From NCBI GenBank assembly GCA_025094145.1, contig JALLLS010000017.1, positions 124,001 to 188,000 on the forward strand: a stretch of 64,000 nt of DNA, in the 5' to 3' direction. Positions 25,141 through 36,082 of the stretch are shown here, piece after piece. A model generated the notes under the pieces. That model did not search any database. It was not told where the DNA came from and saw only the letters and a list, made by a program, of their open reading frames with translations. This DNA is from Spinellus fusiger (Eukaryota; Mucoromycota; Mucoromycetes; Mucorales; Phycomycetaceae). The translations under genes and the position numbers were made by a program. Positions within the stretch are counted from its first letter, which is position 1. Each line of letters begins with the position of its first letter.

Positions 25141-26422
25141 GGAACAAATTTACCAACATCGGCCTAGCGTCTGAAACAGTAGCGATGCTCATGCATCAAT
25201 ATACTTCCAACACTACAACCAACAAAGGGTGCCGCATCTACCAAAATGCTTTCATCAAATGAGCCCTTAAACAAAATCCACCAGTCTCTATATCAGAATT
25301 CTCAGTGCAAGACCTCATCAATTTTCTTTCTTCCTCACGTAACAGCAAACAGCTGAAAGTGGGTACATTACAGATGACCAGGTCTGCCATATTACACCTC
25401 AGTTAGGCTCTAGAGTCCATTCGTGAGCATACTCTTTTTTATATGTTCTTCAATGCTCCAAGTCACTTGGCACCACCTGTTTCCCTGTACAAGCCAACCA
25501 TAGACATGTGTCCCATCCATTGAGTTTGCTCAAGAGATCCTTTCCTCTGTGGATACTTCATTCTCTTTGCTACAGCAAAAAATGGCTTTCTTACTAGCAA
25601 TGGTTGTGTTTTATCCGAACTAAAAAATAAAGAGACTGTAAAATGACAGGACTTTATCCAAGAATAGATACTTTTATTTAGTAGAATATACAACTTTTTA
25701 TATACTAATCAATTGCCATGGTTACACTTATGTGCTTGTAGTTGAGTCTACACACATGAGCCTAATTACTTATCAGTGTTAATGCAATTTACTGGTGCTA
25801 CTTATGTTAGACATGTCTCTGTATTGACCCTGGATACAACAGGCTGCTTTTCTCAGACCTTTAGATCTAGAAAGAATTCCCTTTTCTTCCTGCACTATCA
25901 AAGACGATGGTCTCTTGTTCTCTGGTGGCTCCCAAGGAAGGGCGCAAGAAACGGGCTATTATCAAACCGTTTACAGTACACTCACACTCCAACTCTTCTC
26001 TTTGTCCGCTTGTTTGCTTCTCTTGTCTAAGGGATTACCCTTTGGTTTCTCCTCCAAGGTCGCAAGACTTTACCTTATTCCTAATCTCACCAGTCAAAAA
26101 CGCTCCTGTCAAGGCCACTACTATCTCCACTTAGCTGCGTATATTTATCAACAAGTCCATAAAAGACAAGGTCTCTATTCGTTCCATTGACTCTCCCCGT
26201 GCACTGGCACAAGGTATTACCTTGGATGATATCGTGACTCTGGGCAACTAGACTTCCTCAGCAACTTTCCACAACCATTACAAGCGTCAACACATGACAA
26301 CAGTGGATTTCACTTCTGTTGTTCTTTCAGGTTCCTCTACTGCTCTTTCTGATCCTGAAGATGATTTTCATGATGCTATGGATACAGTGGATGAAGATGA
26401 AGAATTTTTTGATCTGGATTAG
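25141..26422 (+). pseudogene. DIRS-type tyrosine recombinase, broken by stops and an insertion
   Basis: The N-terminal core-binding part is read at about 25165-25410 (VAMLMHQYTSNTT, then after a TGA ALKQNPPVSISEF and LINFLSSSRNSKQLKVGTLQ). About 25610-25770 is unrelated AT-rich sequence, probably an insertion or decayed linker. The catalytic C-terminal part resumes by 25776 and ends with ALAQGITLDDIVTLGN, a TAG in place of the usual Trp, then TSSATFHNHYKR, whose Tyr (26279-26281) fits the recombinase nucleophile. An acidic tail ends at TAG 26420-26422. Confidence 0.75.
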
Positions 26423-27869
26423 CACATTTATTCCTATTTTGTTTCCTCTGGTTTAAATAGACAATAAAACTATAATCCTTGAAAAAGTAAATTAAGAATC
26501 CCATTATATTTAATTCTCATATTATCTCTCTAACAATAATATATCTATGTAATAGAATAAAATAATTAAAAAGTAAAAGTTTTCCGATCGTTATTCAGTA
26601 TATTGAACAGTCTGTAGAAACAAAAGTTACTTAGAAGAGATTGTATTACATAATTCACTGTTACACGGTCTATCTGTTCATTTCCCCGCCCACACCATAT
26701 TTCCCAGTTTTAACAGAGTTTTCCCGACTGTACAGTTGTTCCACTACTAAGCGATCATTTCTCTCTTTATCCTAACTTAGTATTTTTCTTATCTTAATTT
26801 GGTCAAATTATTGAAACAAACTGTTCTATAACATTTACCAAATTAAGATGAAATGATGATCAAATTAAAATAATATCTTTAAACAATTAATCTTTTTAAA
26901 AAAGGTCAATTGAGAATGGAAATACTATGTTTAAGAATCTACTCTCTTTTAGTGATCATATACTTGCATTTCATTCTACTAGAATTCTTTTCGATCCTAA
27001 TTTCTGAAATGACAGTGATATGGTAGAAGTATTACAGTTAAATCATGTTTAACACCTTTATTTATGAGCAATACATTTTTGTAATGCAATCCTTTTCTTT
27101 CTCATTTAAAACATCGACATATTGATTTTGTTTTGTTTAAGTTATGGTAACATGTGCTAGCTAGAAAATTGATTTAAGAGCATACACATAATGGTAATAA
27201 AGTAAATCTAATAGTGTTTGTCTATTTTAATAGAAATCTAATATTTAATTTTAATTCAGGATAGATAGCGTAGAAGTATAATCGCTTAGTTATTCCATAA
27301 GTCTGTACTATTGAAGTCCTTTTTCACTTTTCTATATGTGTACTACTTCTCCTTACCTCGCTATTTCTTTACCTGTTTTCATTAGTTAAAAGCACCTTAC
27401 CAATTAGAGTGAAGTACTCTATTAACTTTTCTGTGAAGGCAAAAAGCTACAGTTGCTAAATGTATGACTAGTTCTTTTTCTCTCTCTGAAATATAGATAA
27501 TAATTATACATGTTTTAAAAATAATTATTAAAGCTTCATATACCATCTATTGTCTTAAATTATAAAGTCTAAAGATTAGAGAAATCTCCCGGTGTGTATG
27601 CAGTCTAAACGAGTTTAAATAGAGGATTAAAGATCCTTTTCTTCATTCAAAGAACTAATAAGCCTAATAGGCCTCTAATATTCAATATACTTTTGTAAGA
27701 ATGATTTTTTAAAAAAAAATCTCGAAAAACTAATAAATATAATCTTATCCTACTTCTCTTATACCTTGTTTAATTGTAGGTAGAAATATCTTTCTGAATT
27801 ATTTTTTAAGAAAGATAATAAAGTCTATTTAGACTATTCTTTACTGAAAGATATAAAAAGCCACAAACG
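26423..27869. other. AT-rich spacer with a possible solo CACACC terminus
   Basis: No gene. At 27577-27598 the sequence AGAAATCTCCCGGTGTG followed by TA resembles an inward right terminus of the CACACC family (compare the left end at 5586). I found no partner end, so it may be a remnant. Confidence 0.35.
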
Positions 27870-29127
27870 TTATGATATTATGGCTTGTGTTCTACGTAAA
27901 TTATTGAGTTCTGTTTTTATTTTTATTTTTATGTTTATATTTAATACTTATTTTTACTACACAGCTTTTCCCTCAGGGTGCAACTATGGTCACTACTCAT
28001 AGCACTGTATTAAAGATAAATGGCTGTAAATTCTTACTACTTGGTGGTGCTGTCCATGACAACAATGTAAAGATCAATGACTATTAGTCCCTAACCCAAC
28101 GACAGCCCAGAGTTCATCCACCTAGCAATATTGAGTGAGTGATTAACTACCTAAATTGTCTATTAAGACTATTCTAAGAGTGCTCATTGAGGTTGAGGAT
28201 AAAGATTTGTAAGATATATCTCTTCATTTTGACTATACTCACTTGTTATGTCTATAAAAAAATTCTTACTGTTTACTTATAAATAATGGTATTACACTTT
28301 TATCAGAAATAGAACTATCTCACAACACTACACCCCAACCCCAAAGAAAAAACCAGGAAAAAAAACTACATGTTTTGGCTATATGCCTTAGTGTTTCTTG
28401 ATAATCGTCATCCCGCTGCTGAATTTATCAGTAGACTGGTAATTTGACTAATCAGATCATATGACAGTGCTTCTTATAGATATTTGTAGGTGTAAAATTG
28501 TAAATGGTTATGTAAAAATAAAACACAATCCTATTCATAGCCTTTTAAGATTTAGGCTTTGGGACCTGAATATTTATTCTCTTGTAAGCATCATCTATAT
28601 TTCTTTGTATTAACCAAAAGAATATTTATAAACTGTTTTACCCGCCTCTCTCACTTGTGTCCTTTTCTATGAGTGAGTGAGTGAGAAATACAGTTGTATA
28701 CCTTTTTAAAAAAGTCTTAGCAAGTTATATTGTTGGCACTGGGAAAGAACATCACATTCAGTTTGACTGATATCATTTACGGTTTCCCTGTGTCCAATGA
28801 GCTGCATCTTCTGCCTCTTGAATACTCTTGATTGTTATTAGACAATTTAATTAATTGCTCTATGCTGGTAGATGTAGTGCACACTGTGTCTAGAAGTAAT
28901 AGAATAGAAAATCATAAGAAGAAAAAGAAACTTTCAATATTTCTGAATCCCTTTGATCAAAAAACTAAGTAAAAATAAATAAATGATAATCTTTTTATTG
29001 GGGAGACCTGGGAGAGAACAAGCAAACAAAGCAGCGATTAATAATGATCAGAATTTATTAGCAAATACAAAATACCATTCTTTTAAAGTAGATATAGACA
29101 ATAGCTATGTTATTTCTTATAAAATAC
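27870..29127 (+). repeat. left arm of a 1,258-bp inverted repeat
   Basis: Reverse complement of 30819-32076 with constant coordinate sum 59946, so there are no indels. I saw no mismatch in the several hundred bases compared, including an 8-bp A run and a 7-bp A run. Read on + from about 27965 it holds a decayed protein-like frame (FPQGATMVTTHSTVLKINGC, then KFLLLGGAVHDNNVKINDY, then a stop). The outer edge is at TTATGATATTATGG. No target duplication is evident outside the arms. Confidence 0.92.
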
Positions 29128-29149
29128 TCTTTTCCACAATATATCTACC

Positions 29150-30060
29150 CCATCTAACACTACCGAGCAAACAGAAAATTCTCTCTCTACCATAAAAAGA
29201 GTTACTGATGACTTTAATCGTTGTTTCATTTTACACAAGGCAATTGTAAATGGCACCAGCAAGTAGAGATTTCCAGTCATTTTAATATGAATCTTATCAC
29301 TATTTCTCATATTCTGAATAGATACAAAGAAACTAGTGATCTCAAGGCTGGAAGAAGCACTTGGATTAAGCCCTTCATTACTGTGAGATACGAGAGAGGT
29401 AGCTCGAGATTACTTTCAGAAATTAAAAGATCTTCATTAGAGTATGACAACTAAAGTGCCTATAGCCACATTTTGAAAGCTAATGAAGAAACTTCGCTTA
29501 TTTTCTTAAAGAACAGTATAAATTCTACTCTTACCATTAAGCATAACAAATGATACTTGCTTGGGCTAAATAACATGCTCATTGAACTGATGAGCAATAG
29601 CGTACAATCACTTGGTCAAATGGGTCAAGGTACCAACTCATATCCAACAATTCTTGTAGAAGCGCCATCCGAAAGAATAAGGAATATATTTCTGAGCTGA
29701 ATTATCTTTTTTTTAAACCCCCCCCCAGAAATAGGCTATGTTCTTCAGAAGGATAATACCAGTAGCTATAAATACAAGGTGGTGAATAAATAGGAGGAAA
29801 TGGGTATGGCTGTGATGAAGGACTGGCCCTCAAAAAGCTCTGACCTGAACCCAATAGTGCAATTTTGGTACATTCTGGACCATAAGGTTCGAAATAAGAT
29901 AATTTCCTGAAGCACTCTTCAAAATCTGAAGCCTGACTTATTGCTCAAATGGCAGAAAAAATACCCATAAAAATGATCAAAAGCCTCATTGAAAGCATGT
30001 CTCGGAGATATAAGACTGTCATTAAAGCAAAGAGTGGTAGTACTTAGTATTATCCCTTTG
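29150..30060 (+). pseudogene. heavily decayed Tc1-like transposase in the palindrome spacer
   Basis: Aligns by eye with the 33-kb copy from GACTTTAATCG (29211 against 33057) and GTAAATGGCACCAG (29246 against 33092) through KDWPSKSSDLNPI (near 29820-29860) to AGTACTTAGTATTA near 30045. Many stops and frameshifts are present. The TIRs expected about 120 bp before and 170 bp after are missing. On the left that position is already inside the inverted-repeat arm. Confidence 0.8.
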
Positions 30061-30309
30061 TCTAATAAACTCATATATATCATTGTCGTCTTTGATCTTA
30101 GATATCAAAGGAAATCCGGAAAGTCAAACGTGTAGTAGAACTCTGGTCTTTATTCATTCAATTCAATACTACTTTTTATACTATTTTCTATATGCCAATA
30201 CTTTTAACTATGATATTATTGAGATGTAATGGAATGCGTCCCTACATTTCTTTCTTCTTTTAGCTGGCTTTTCCCCTAGAGATGCCACTATCCATAAAAA
30301 GAAAGTAAA

Positions 30310-30516
30310 ATCACGACAATAAACAATATTATTCATAAACAATATATTTTATTGATAATACAATTTGATATTGAGTTATCCACAAAAAGAAATAATAATT
30401 TAGATGTTTGCAAACCTTTTGATTCTAATCATTGTTCCATAAAAAGGCAAAATTTGGGACCCTCGTAAAAGAAAGAAACTATCACTGCTTAAAGGCCAGA
30501 AAAATCTTTGGGTGTG
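30310..30516 (-). repeat. terminal segment of the CACACC family
   Basis: Reverse complement of about 36083-36290 with moderate divergence. It ends AAAATCTTTGGGTGTG followed by TA (30517-30518). The matching left end is not present nearby, so this is a partial copy joined to the Tc1 debris. Confidence 0.75.
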
Positions 30517-30818
30517 TAATGTGTCATATTGTTTGCGCGTCCCTGACACATGTAGTAACCTTTCTTTTTTGGTTGTTCTGCAACACAAATGGAGAACATC
30601 CATTTTTTGGAAATACTCTTAAGACAATTCTATTGATTTTTAGCTATGTTATATATAAGTTTGATGTCTCTAATGTATCTTGAATGTATATTTTATAATA
30701 GAAAGATAGAATAATATTTTACAAACAAAAAAAAGAATAAGAGAATCTAAAACTTGAACGTTTCTCTCATAGTACCATTAAAGCTAGATTATATGGGCCT
30801 TATCTCTATACCGGAAGG

Positions 30819-32076
30819 GTATTTTATAAGAAATAACATAGCTATTGTCTATATCTACTTTAAAAGAATGGTATTTTGTATTTGCTAATAAATTCTGATC
30901 ATTATTAATCGCTGCTTTGTTTGCTTGTTCTCTCCCAGGTCTCCCCAATAAAAAGATTATCATTTATTTATTTTTACTTAGTTTTTTGATCAAAGGGATT
31001 CAGAAATATTGAAAGTTTCTTTTTCTTCTTATGATTTTCTATTCTATTACTTCTAGACACAGTGTGCACTACATCTACCAGCATAGAGCAATTAATTAAA
31101 TTGTCTAATAACAATCAAGAGTATTCAAGAGGCAGAAGATGCAGCTCATTGGACACAGGGAAACCGTAAATGATATCAGTCAAACTGAATGTGATGTTCT
31201 TTCCCAGTGCCAACAATATAACTTGCTAAGACTTTTTTAAAAAGGTATACAACTGTATTTCTCACTCACTCACTCATAGAAAAGGACACAAGTGAGAGAG
31301 GCGGGTAAAACAGTTTATAAATATTCTTTTGGTTAATACAAAGAAATATAGATGATGCTTACAAGAGAATAAATATTCAGGTCCCAAAGCCTAAATCTTA
31401 AAAGGCTATGAATAGGATTGTGTTTTATTTTTACATAACCATTTACAATTTTACACCTACAAATATCTATAAGAAGCACTGTCATATGATCTGATTAGTC
31501 AAATTACCAGTCTACTGATAAATTCAGCAGCGGGATGACGATTATCAAGAAACACTAAGGCATATAGCCAAAACATGTAGTTTTTTTTCCTGGTTTTTTC
31601 TTTGGGGTTGGGGTGTAGTGTTGTGAGATAGTTCTATTTCTGATAAAAGTGTAATACCATTATTTATAAGTAAACAGTAAGAATTTTTTTATAGACATAA
31701 CAAGTGAGTATAGTCAAAATGAAGAGATATATCTTACAAATCTTTATCCTCAACCTCAATGAGCACTCTTAGAATAGTCTTAATAGACAATTTAGGTAGT
31801 TAATCACTCACTCAATATTGCTAGGTGGATGAACTCTGGGCTGTCGTTGGGTTAGGGACTAATAGTCATTGATCTTTACATTGTTGTCATGGACAGCACC
31901 ACCAAGTAGTAAGAATTTACAGCCATTTATCTTTAATACAGTGCTATGAGTAGTGACCATAGTTGCACCCTGAGGGAAAAGCTGTGTAGTAAAAATAAGT
32001 ATTAAATATAAACATAAAAATAAAAATAAAAACAGAACTCAATAATTTACGTAGAACACAAGCCATAATATCATAA
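30819..32076 (-). repeat. right arm of the 1,258-bp inverted repeat
   Basis: Inverted partner of 27870-29127, carrying the same decayed frame on the minus strand. A further open minus-strand frame (32705-32445) lies just upstream in the same direction. This could mean that the right arm is the original locus and the left arm its inverted copy. Confidence 0.92.
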
Positions 32077-32881
32077 ACTTCTCAAATGAATTTATTATTA
32101 TTATTTTGTTTTTGATATGTGCTATTATTCGAATCACTGTTAAATATTATAAATCAGTTAGCTCAAGCTACCATTTAGCCGTTATGTTTATACTCCTTAG
32201 TCTTTATATATCTCTCTGTACTTCTAAAACTTCCTAATTCTATTTCAAACATCTATGATAATATATAAAACCTATAGTATATTTATTATTTGGTATTGAA
32301 CACAACTGGTGATATCAACAGTCTTTTTATGATATTATTTATAATTATCTAATACATGTTGTATTTTAATCAATTAAAATATAGTTATTTCAGTACAAGA
32401 ACATTATAAAAACAAAGAGATAAATTATACCTATATATACATTTCTACTCATAAATAACTAGAAATATATTATTGATTATTGCTTTGAAACCTATTAAGA
32501 CCTTGACTAATGGAAAAACGCGGTCGGCGTGTCTAAATGGCATATTTCTTTTAAAGCTGGAAGTACTATAGTCCATAAAAATTAGTTGATAATTTTGTGA
32601 GGTTACGACATGCAATTTTTTTTTATGTTTTCCATTTCCGGAAACACTTAGAACTTTTTCAGAGAAAAGATCGCACAGTCTCATAAGTTTTGACTGAATA
32701 ACCATATTTATTTTAATTTTTTATAAATCCTCTTTATATAAACAATCTTACCACTTAAAATCTAAATATCAAAAAGATCTTTGATCCTCCAAAAAGACTG
32801 TGTCATCTTTATTTTTTCTATATGTATGATCGTTTTTTTCTTTTTTAAAAAGTATAAGGCGTTTTTGGAAATGGTGTACTA
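32077..32881. other. spacer right of the palindrome
   Basis: AT-rich. Apart from the minus-strand frame at 32445-32705, nothing is supported. Confidence 0.5.
32445..32705 (-). pseudogene. unrecognised open frame, possibly the 5' part of the gene decayed in the palindrome arm
   Basis: 86 codons with protein-like composition (SGNGKHKKKLHVVTSQNYQL, MDYSTSSFKRNMPFRHADRV). I do not recognise the family. It points into the right arm, whose decayed frame has the same direction. A weakly similar stretch exists at 37637-37740. It could be a fragment of a mobile-element protein. Confidence 0.35.
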
Positions 32882-34231
32882 CACTATCCGGCAAAATAGT
32901 TATAAAAAACTCATTTTCCAACCTTTATTTTGCTCAAAAAATGTTTTTTTAATACTTATTCCTCCTTTCTTCTTTTTTTCTCACTATAACATTTATTATG
33001 TATAACACTACCTAACAAGCTACCAAGTCTATTGGAAAAAAAGAAAAATATTGGTGACTTTAATCGTTAGCCCATTGCTTAAGAAGCCACCGTAAATGGC
33101 ACCAGACAAACGGGTATTGCAACCATGTTTGGTGTCAGTATTTTCACTCAGCTTTATCATGAAGAGACACAGGGAAACTGGCAACTTCAAATCAGGGAAT
33201 AACTCTGTGTGTAAGTTCATTATGACGGAGAGGGACAAGAGAGAAGTTTCTTGTGGGGTGGCAAGAAACTCCTTCCAGAGCATGAGGGAGCTTCACCAGA
33301 AAATGGCCACCCAAGTGTCCATGACGAAATTCCAAAAAATGATGAAGAAGATTGGCCTGTTTTTTTTTGCAGGGTGGCTAAGAAACCTTTTCTCACCAAC
33401 AAGCATAATAAGTTGAGAGTTGCTTAGACTAAGGCCCAACTTCACTGAGTGAAAGAAGACTGGAAGACAGTCATCTGGTCTGATGAGTCGAGGCTCCAGC
33501 TGATGAGGACCAACAACTTTGCCAGAGTGGTACGTAGGAAAAAGGAAGGGCCTCTCCCAAAGAATGTCAAGCCCACTATGAAGTTTGGTGGTGGAGTGAT
33601 GGTGTGAGGTTCCTTTTTAGGTGAAGGTGTTAGTAGACTTGTTAAAGTGAAGGAATTCATAAATAGTGCCAAATACACTAGTATTTTAGATATTGCCCTG
33701 AGCTGGCTTGTCTTTCTGCACTGAATCCAGTGGTAGGCTATATTCTTCAATAGGAAGATGCCGGTTTCCATACTATTAAGAAGACTAGGAAATGGAAGGG
33801 TGAGAGGGGCATAGTCACTATGGAGGGGTGGCCCTCTCAAAGCCCCGACCTAAGCCTAATTGAGTATCTTTGGGAGGAACTGGACAGAACAGCTCGAAAG
33901 AGGGTAAGTCTAGCAAGCACACTCCAGGATTTGAAGGCTATCTTGGTACAAGAATGGGATAAGATCCCCAAGGAGGCTACCAACAACCTCATCAACAGCA
34001 TACATTGGAGATGTAGGGCTGTGATAGAGCCCAAGGGTGGAAACACTAAATACTAAGGGTTTCAACTCTAAGCTTTTATATATTATCTTTTTGACCTTTT
34101 TTATACTTCATCCAATTTTTAAGCTTCTATTATGTGTTTAATATGTGTTTTTGCTACAATCAATAAGTATTCTCTCATATAAGAATCATATAAGAATATG
34201 AAATATTTTATATATATATTGCCGGACACTG
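32882..34231 (+). mobile_element. second Tc1-like element (1,350 bp)
   Basis: The left end is CACTATCCGGCAAAATA. The right end, on the other strand, is CAGTGTCCGGCAATATA. TA flanks lie at 32880-32881 and 34232-34233. The TIR sequence differs from the element at 19.7 kb, so this is another family. It carries a + strand transposase remnant. Confidence 0.88.
33081..34056 (+). pseudogene. Tc1-like transposase, broken
   Basis: Protein similarity to the 20-kb transposase runs from the helix-turn-helix region (about 33090) to the terminal GGNTKY before TAA 34054-34056, with several stops and shifts. WSDESRLQLMRTNN (about 33478-33520) keeps the first Asp. The second region reads EDAGFHT, apparently missing one Asn codon after the Asp. 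SPDLSLIEYLWEELDR keeps the Glu. The final part, from MEGWPSQSPDL (33820), is open. Stops in place of Trp (TGA at 33446-33448 and TGAGG near 33604) again look like transitions. Confidence 0.87.
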
Positions 34232-36082
34232 TATAATTCAACAAAAAAGTTACGGATATCGAAATAAAAACAAACAAACAAAATATCTGAGTCTAAATCA
34301 GCAGTACTTTTTCCCCGCAATGAAAAGCTAGAAAGCATATATATTGACTATTAAGTATTACAAGTACACCTTAGGTGAACAGAAAAAAATGGTGTTCATA
34401 TAAAAAAAATGTTGTTTATATAATTATATAATTAAATATATGAAGCTATTAAAAAGAATATTAAAGCATTATTACTTGGTAATAATAATGATCATATGAC
34501 TTCTAGTACGGAACATAGGGGAGATTTAAGTTCATTAAACTTTTATAGACATCTTCCAATTCTCAGTTGACTAGAAATAATATTTTATTGGGGCATCGAA
34601 TATCTTATTTATGTTTATTCATTCAGATAGACAGTAGAAAAGCTATTTTTATTATTATTGAGCCTATATATGGTTTTCTTCATGATTTTCATATTTTTGT
34701 GATGTTTAATGCCGCAAATAAATGAATAAGAATGGTCAATCGTACTTACTCTTTTAGATAATTATAAAGGAAACTGATTACTATTGGTCATATCTCAAAT
34801 GATTCTTTTTATTAATGCTATCCTTTTAAATCTAAAACTTGATCAGTTGGGTTAAGACAGTTTTTTATGCTTCTTAGACAGATATAGGATATCGACTGAA
34901 TATTCTTAGTATCAGGACCTCTGACACAGTATGGAAGAAAGTTGAGCTTAGTTTTCATTGACTGTTGGCCAATATAATGAAGAAATAGTTAAACAATAGG
35001 CCTAATAACCTATGGAATTAGCATTAATATTATCCATTGATTGAGCCATTAAAATCACTTTTTATTTTAATAAAATCAAAATGTGACAAATATTGAATTA
35101 TTCTATTTGTAATAATTCAAAATAGTATTATATTTTATTCCTTGTGATTCGAATTTGTCACACTCACATTGATCAAAATATTTACAATGTTCTAAAATTC
35201 AAAATGAAGCTTTGCTTATATAAGAAATCTTTGTTGAAGATTAGAAATTAATTAAGAGTATTGAGATTCCCACCACAGTATAAGAATAAGCATGAAATTA
35301 GAAAAGAAATGAATCTGCCTCGAAGTTTACTATGGAGGGGTTGGGAGTTGAGAAATATACACAACGTAATACAAACATAGATTTTATTGAATATCTCTAT
35401 GTAGGTGTTCATTAATGTAATAAATACTCTCTCAATATTAGGGGATGTCAATTCTTCAAGAAATCTATGACCACTTAAAATTCATAACTTATAATTTATT
35501 TTGATAGGAGTGAGATATTTTTAGAATAGGTGACGTCTCTCCACCTATTCGCATGGATGGCTGTGGAAGAAGTGGGATATGATGAAGTTGCTAAAAGTAG
35601 TTAGAATAATGGAATGTTTCAGACAAGTAGTATATATAATAGCCAATTGCACATTTCAATAAAAAAGAGAAAAGCTCATCAAATACTTGGATTCCTAAAG
35701 TAGGGTAGTTTAGACCCAAGGTCAAGTTTAGTTGTTGGTTCTTGCTCTGTTCCTGTTTTGTTCTCTTTGTTTGTCCCTTTCGTTGGTCCTTCGGTAGAAA
35801 GATTACCGTTATCTGTTCTCGCGTGTCTCTACAGACCCATTTCCAGTGTCCCCTCCAGCTACTACAACCATAGTTCCCACAGCCATAAGAACCGAGTTCC
35901 CCCGACACACCCCACAAGAGCTAACCCAACTCCCGTCGATACAAGAGCAGCCAGCCTTTCCCCGAGGTCCTGCGTGTCTTACGAACGAACCCCATTGCCC
36001 AAACATACATATTGACTATTAAATAATTATATGTATTCCTGTATATTTTAGTCCCAAAACAAAGCAATTAATTCACTAATTA
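34232..36082. other. spacer between the second Tc1 element and the CACACC element
   Basis: Mostly AT-rich with no gene. It ends with a GC-rich island (35741-36015), listed separately. Confidence 0.5.
35741..36015. other. GC-rich island open on both strands, unidentified
   Basis: A sharp rise in GC in an AT-rich region. Both strands are open (+ 35758-36015, - 35591-35917). A third reading, TDPFPVSPPATTTIVPTAIR followed by TEFPRHTPQELTQLPS, looks like a proline/threonine-rich linker. It may be a fragment of a retroelement gag/ORF1 or of a captured gene. The true frame is undecided. Confidence 0.3.

Larger units (their letters stand above)
23231..26422 (+). mobile_element. DIRS-like tyrosine-recombinase retrotransposon, internally deleted
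   Basis: Order on the + strand: gag-like frame, RNase H part of the polymerase, then tyrosine recombinase, the gene order of DIRS-type elements. The reverse-transcriptase core is missing between about 24165 and 24285. Only a short GRQSRW piece and the VELKWWLNNLKNWNGR stretch remain at the deletion edges. Its base composition is more balanced than the surroundings. Terminal or internal complementary repeats were not found, so the outer limits are those of the coding remnants. Confidence 0.8.

Noticed and set aside
24249..25262. 337-codon + strand open frame over the DIRS polymerase
   Set aside because: RNase H motifs lie in the neighbouring frame up to about 25.1 kb. Only the last part of this frame matches the recombinase start.
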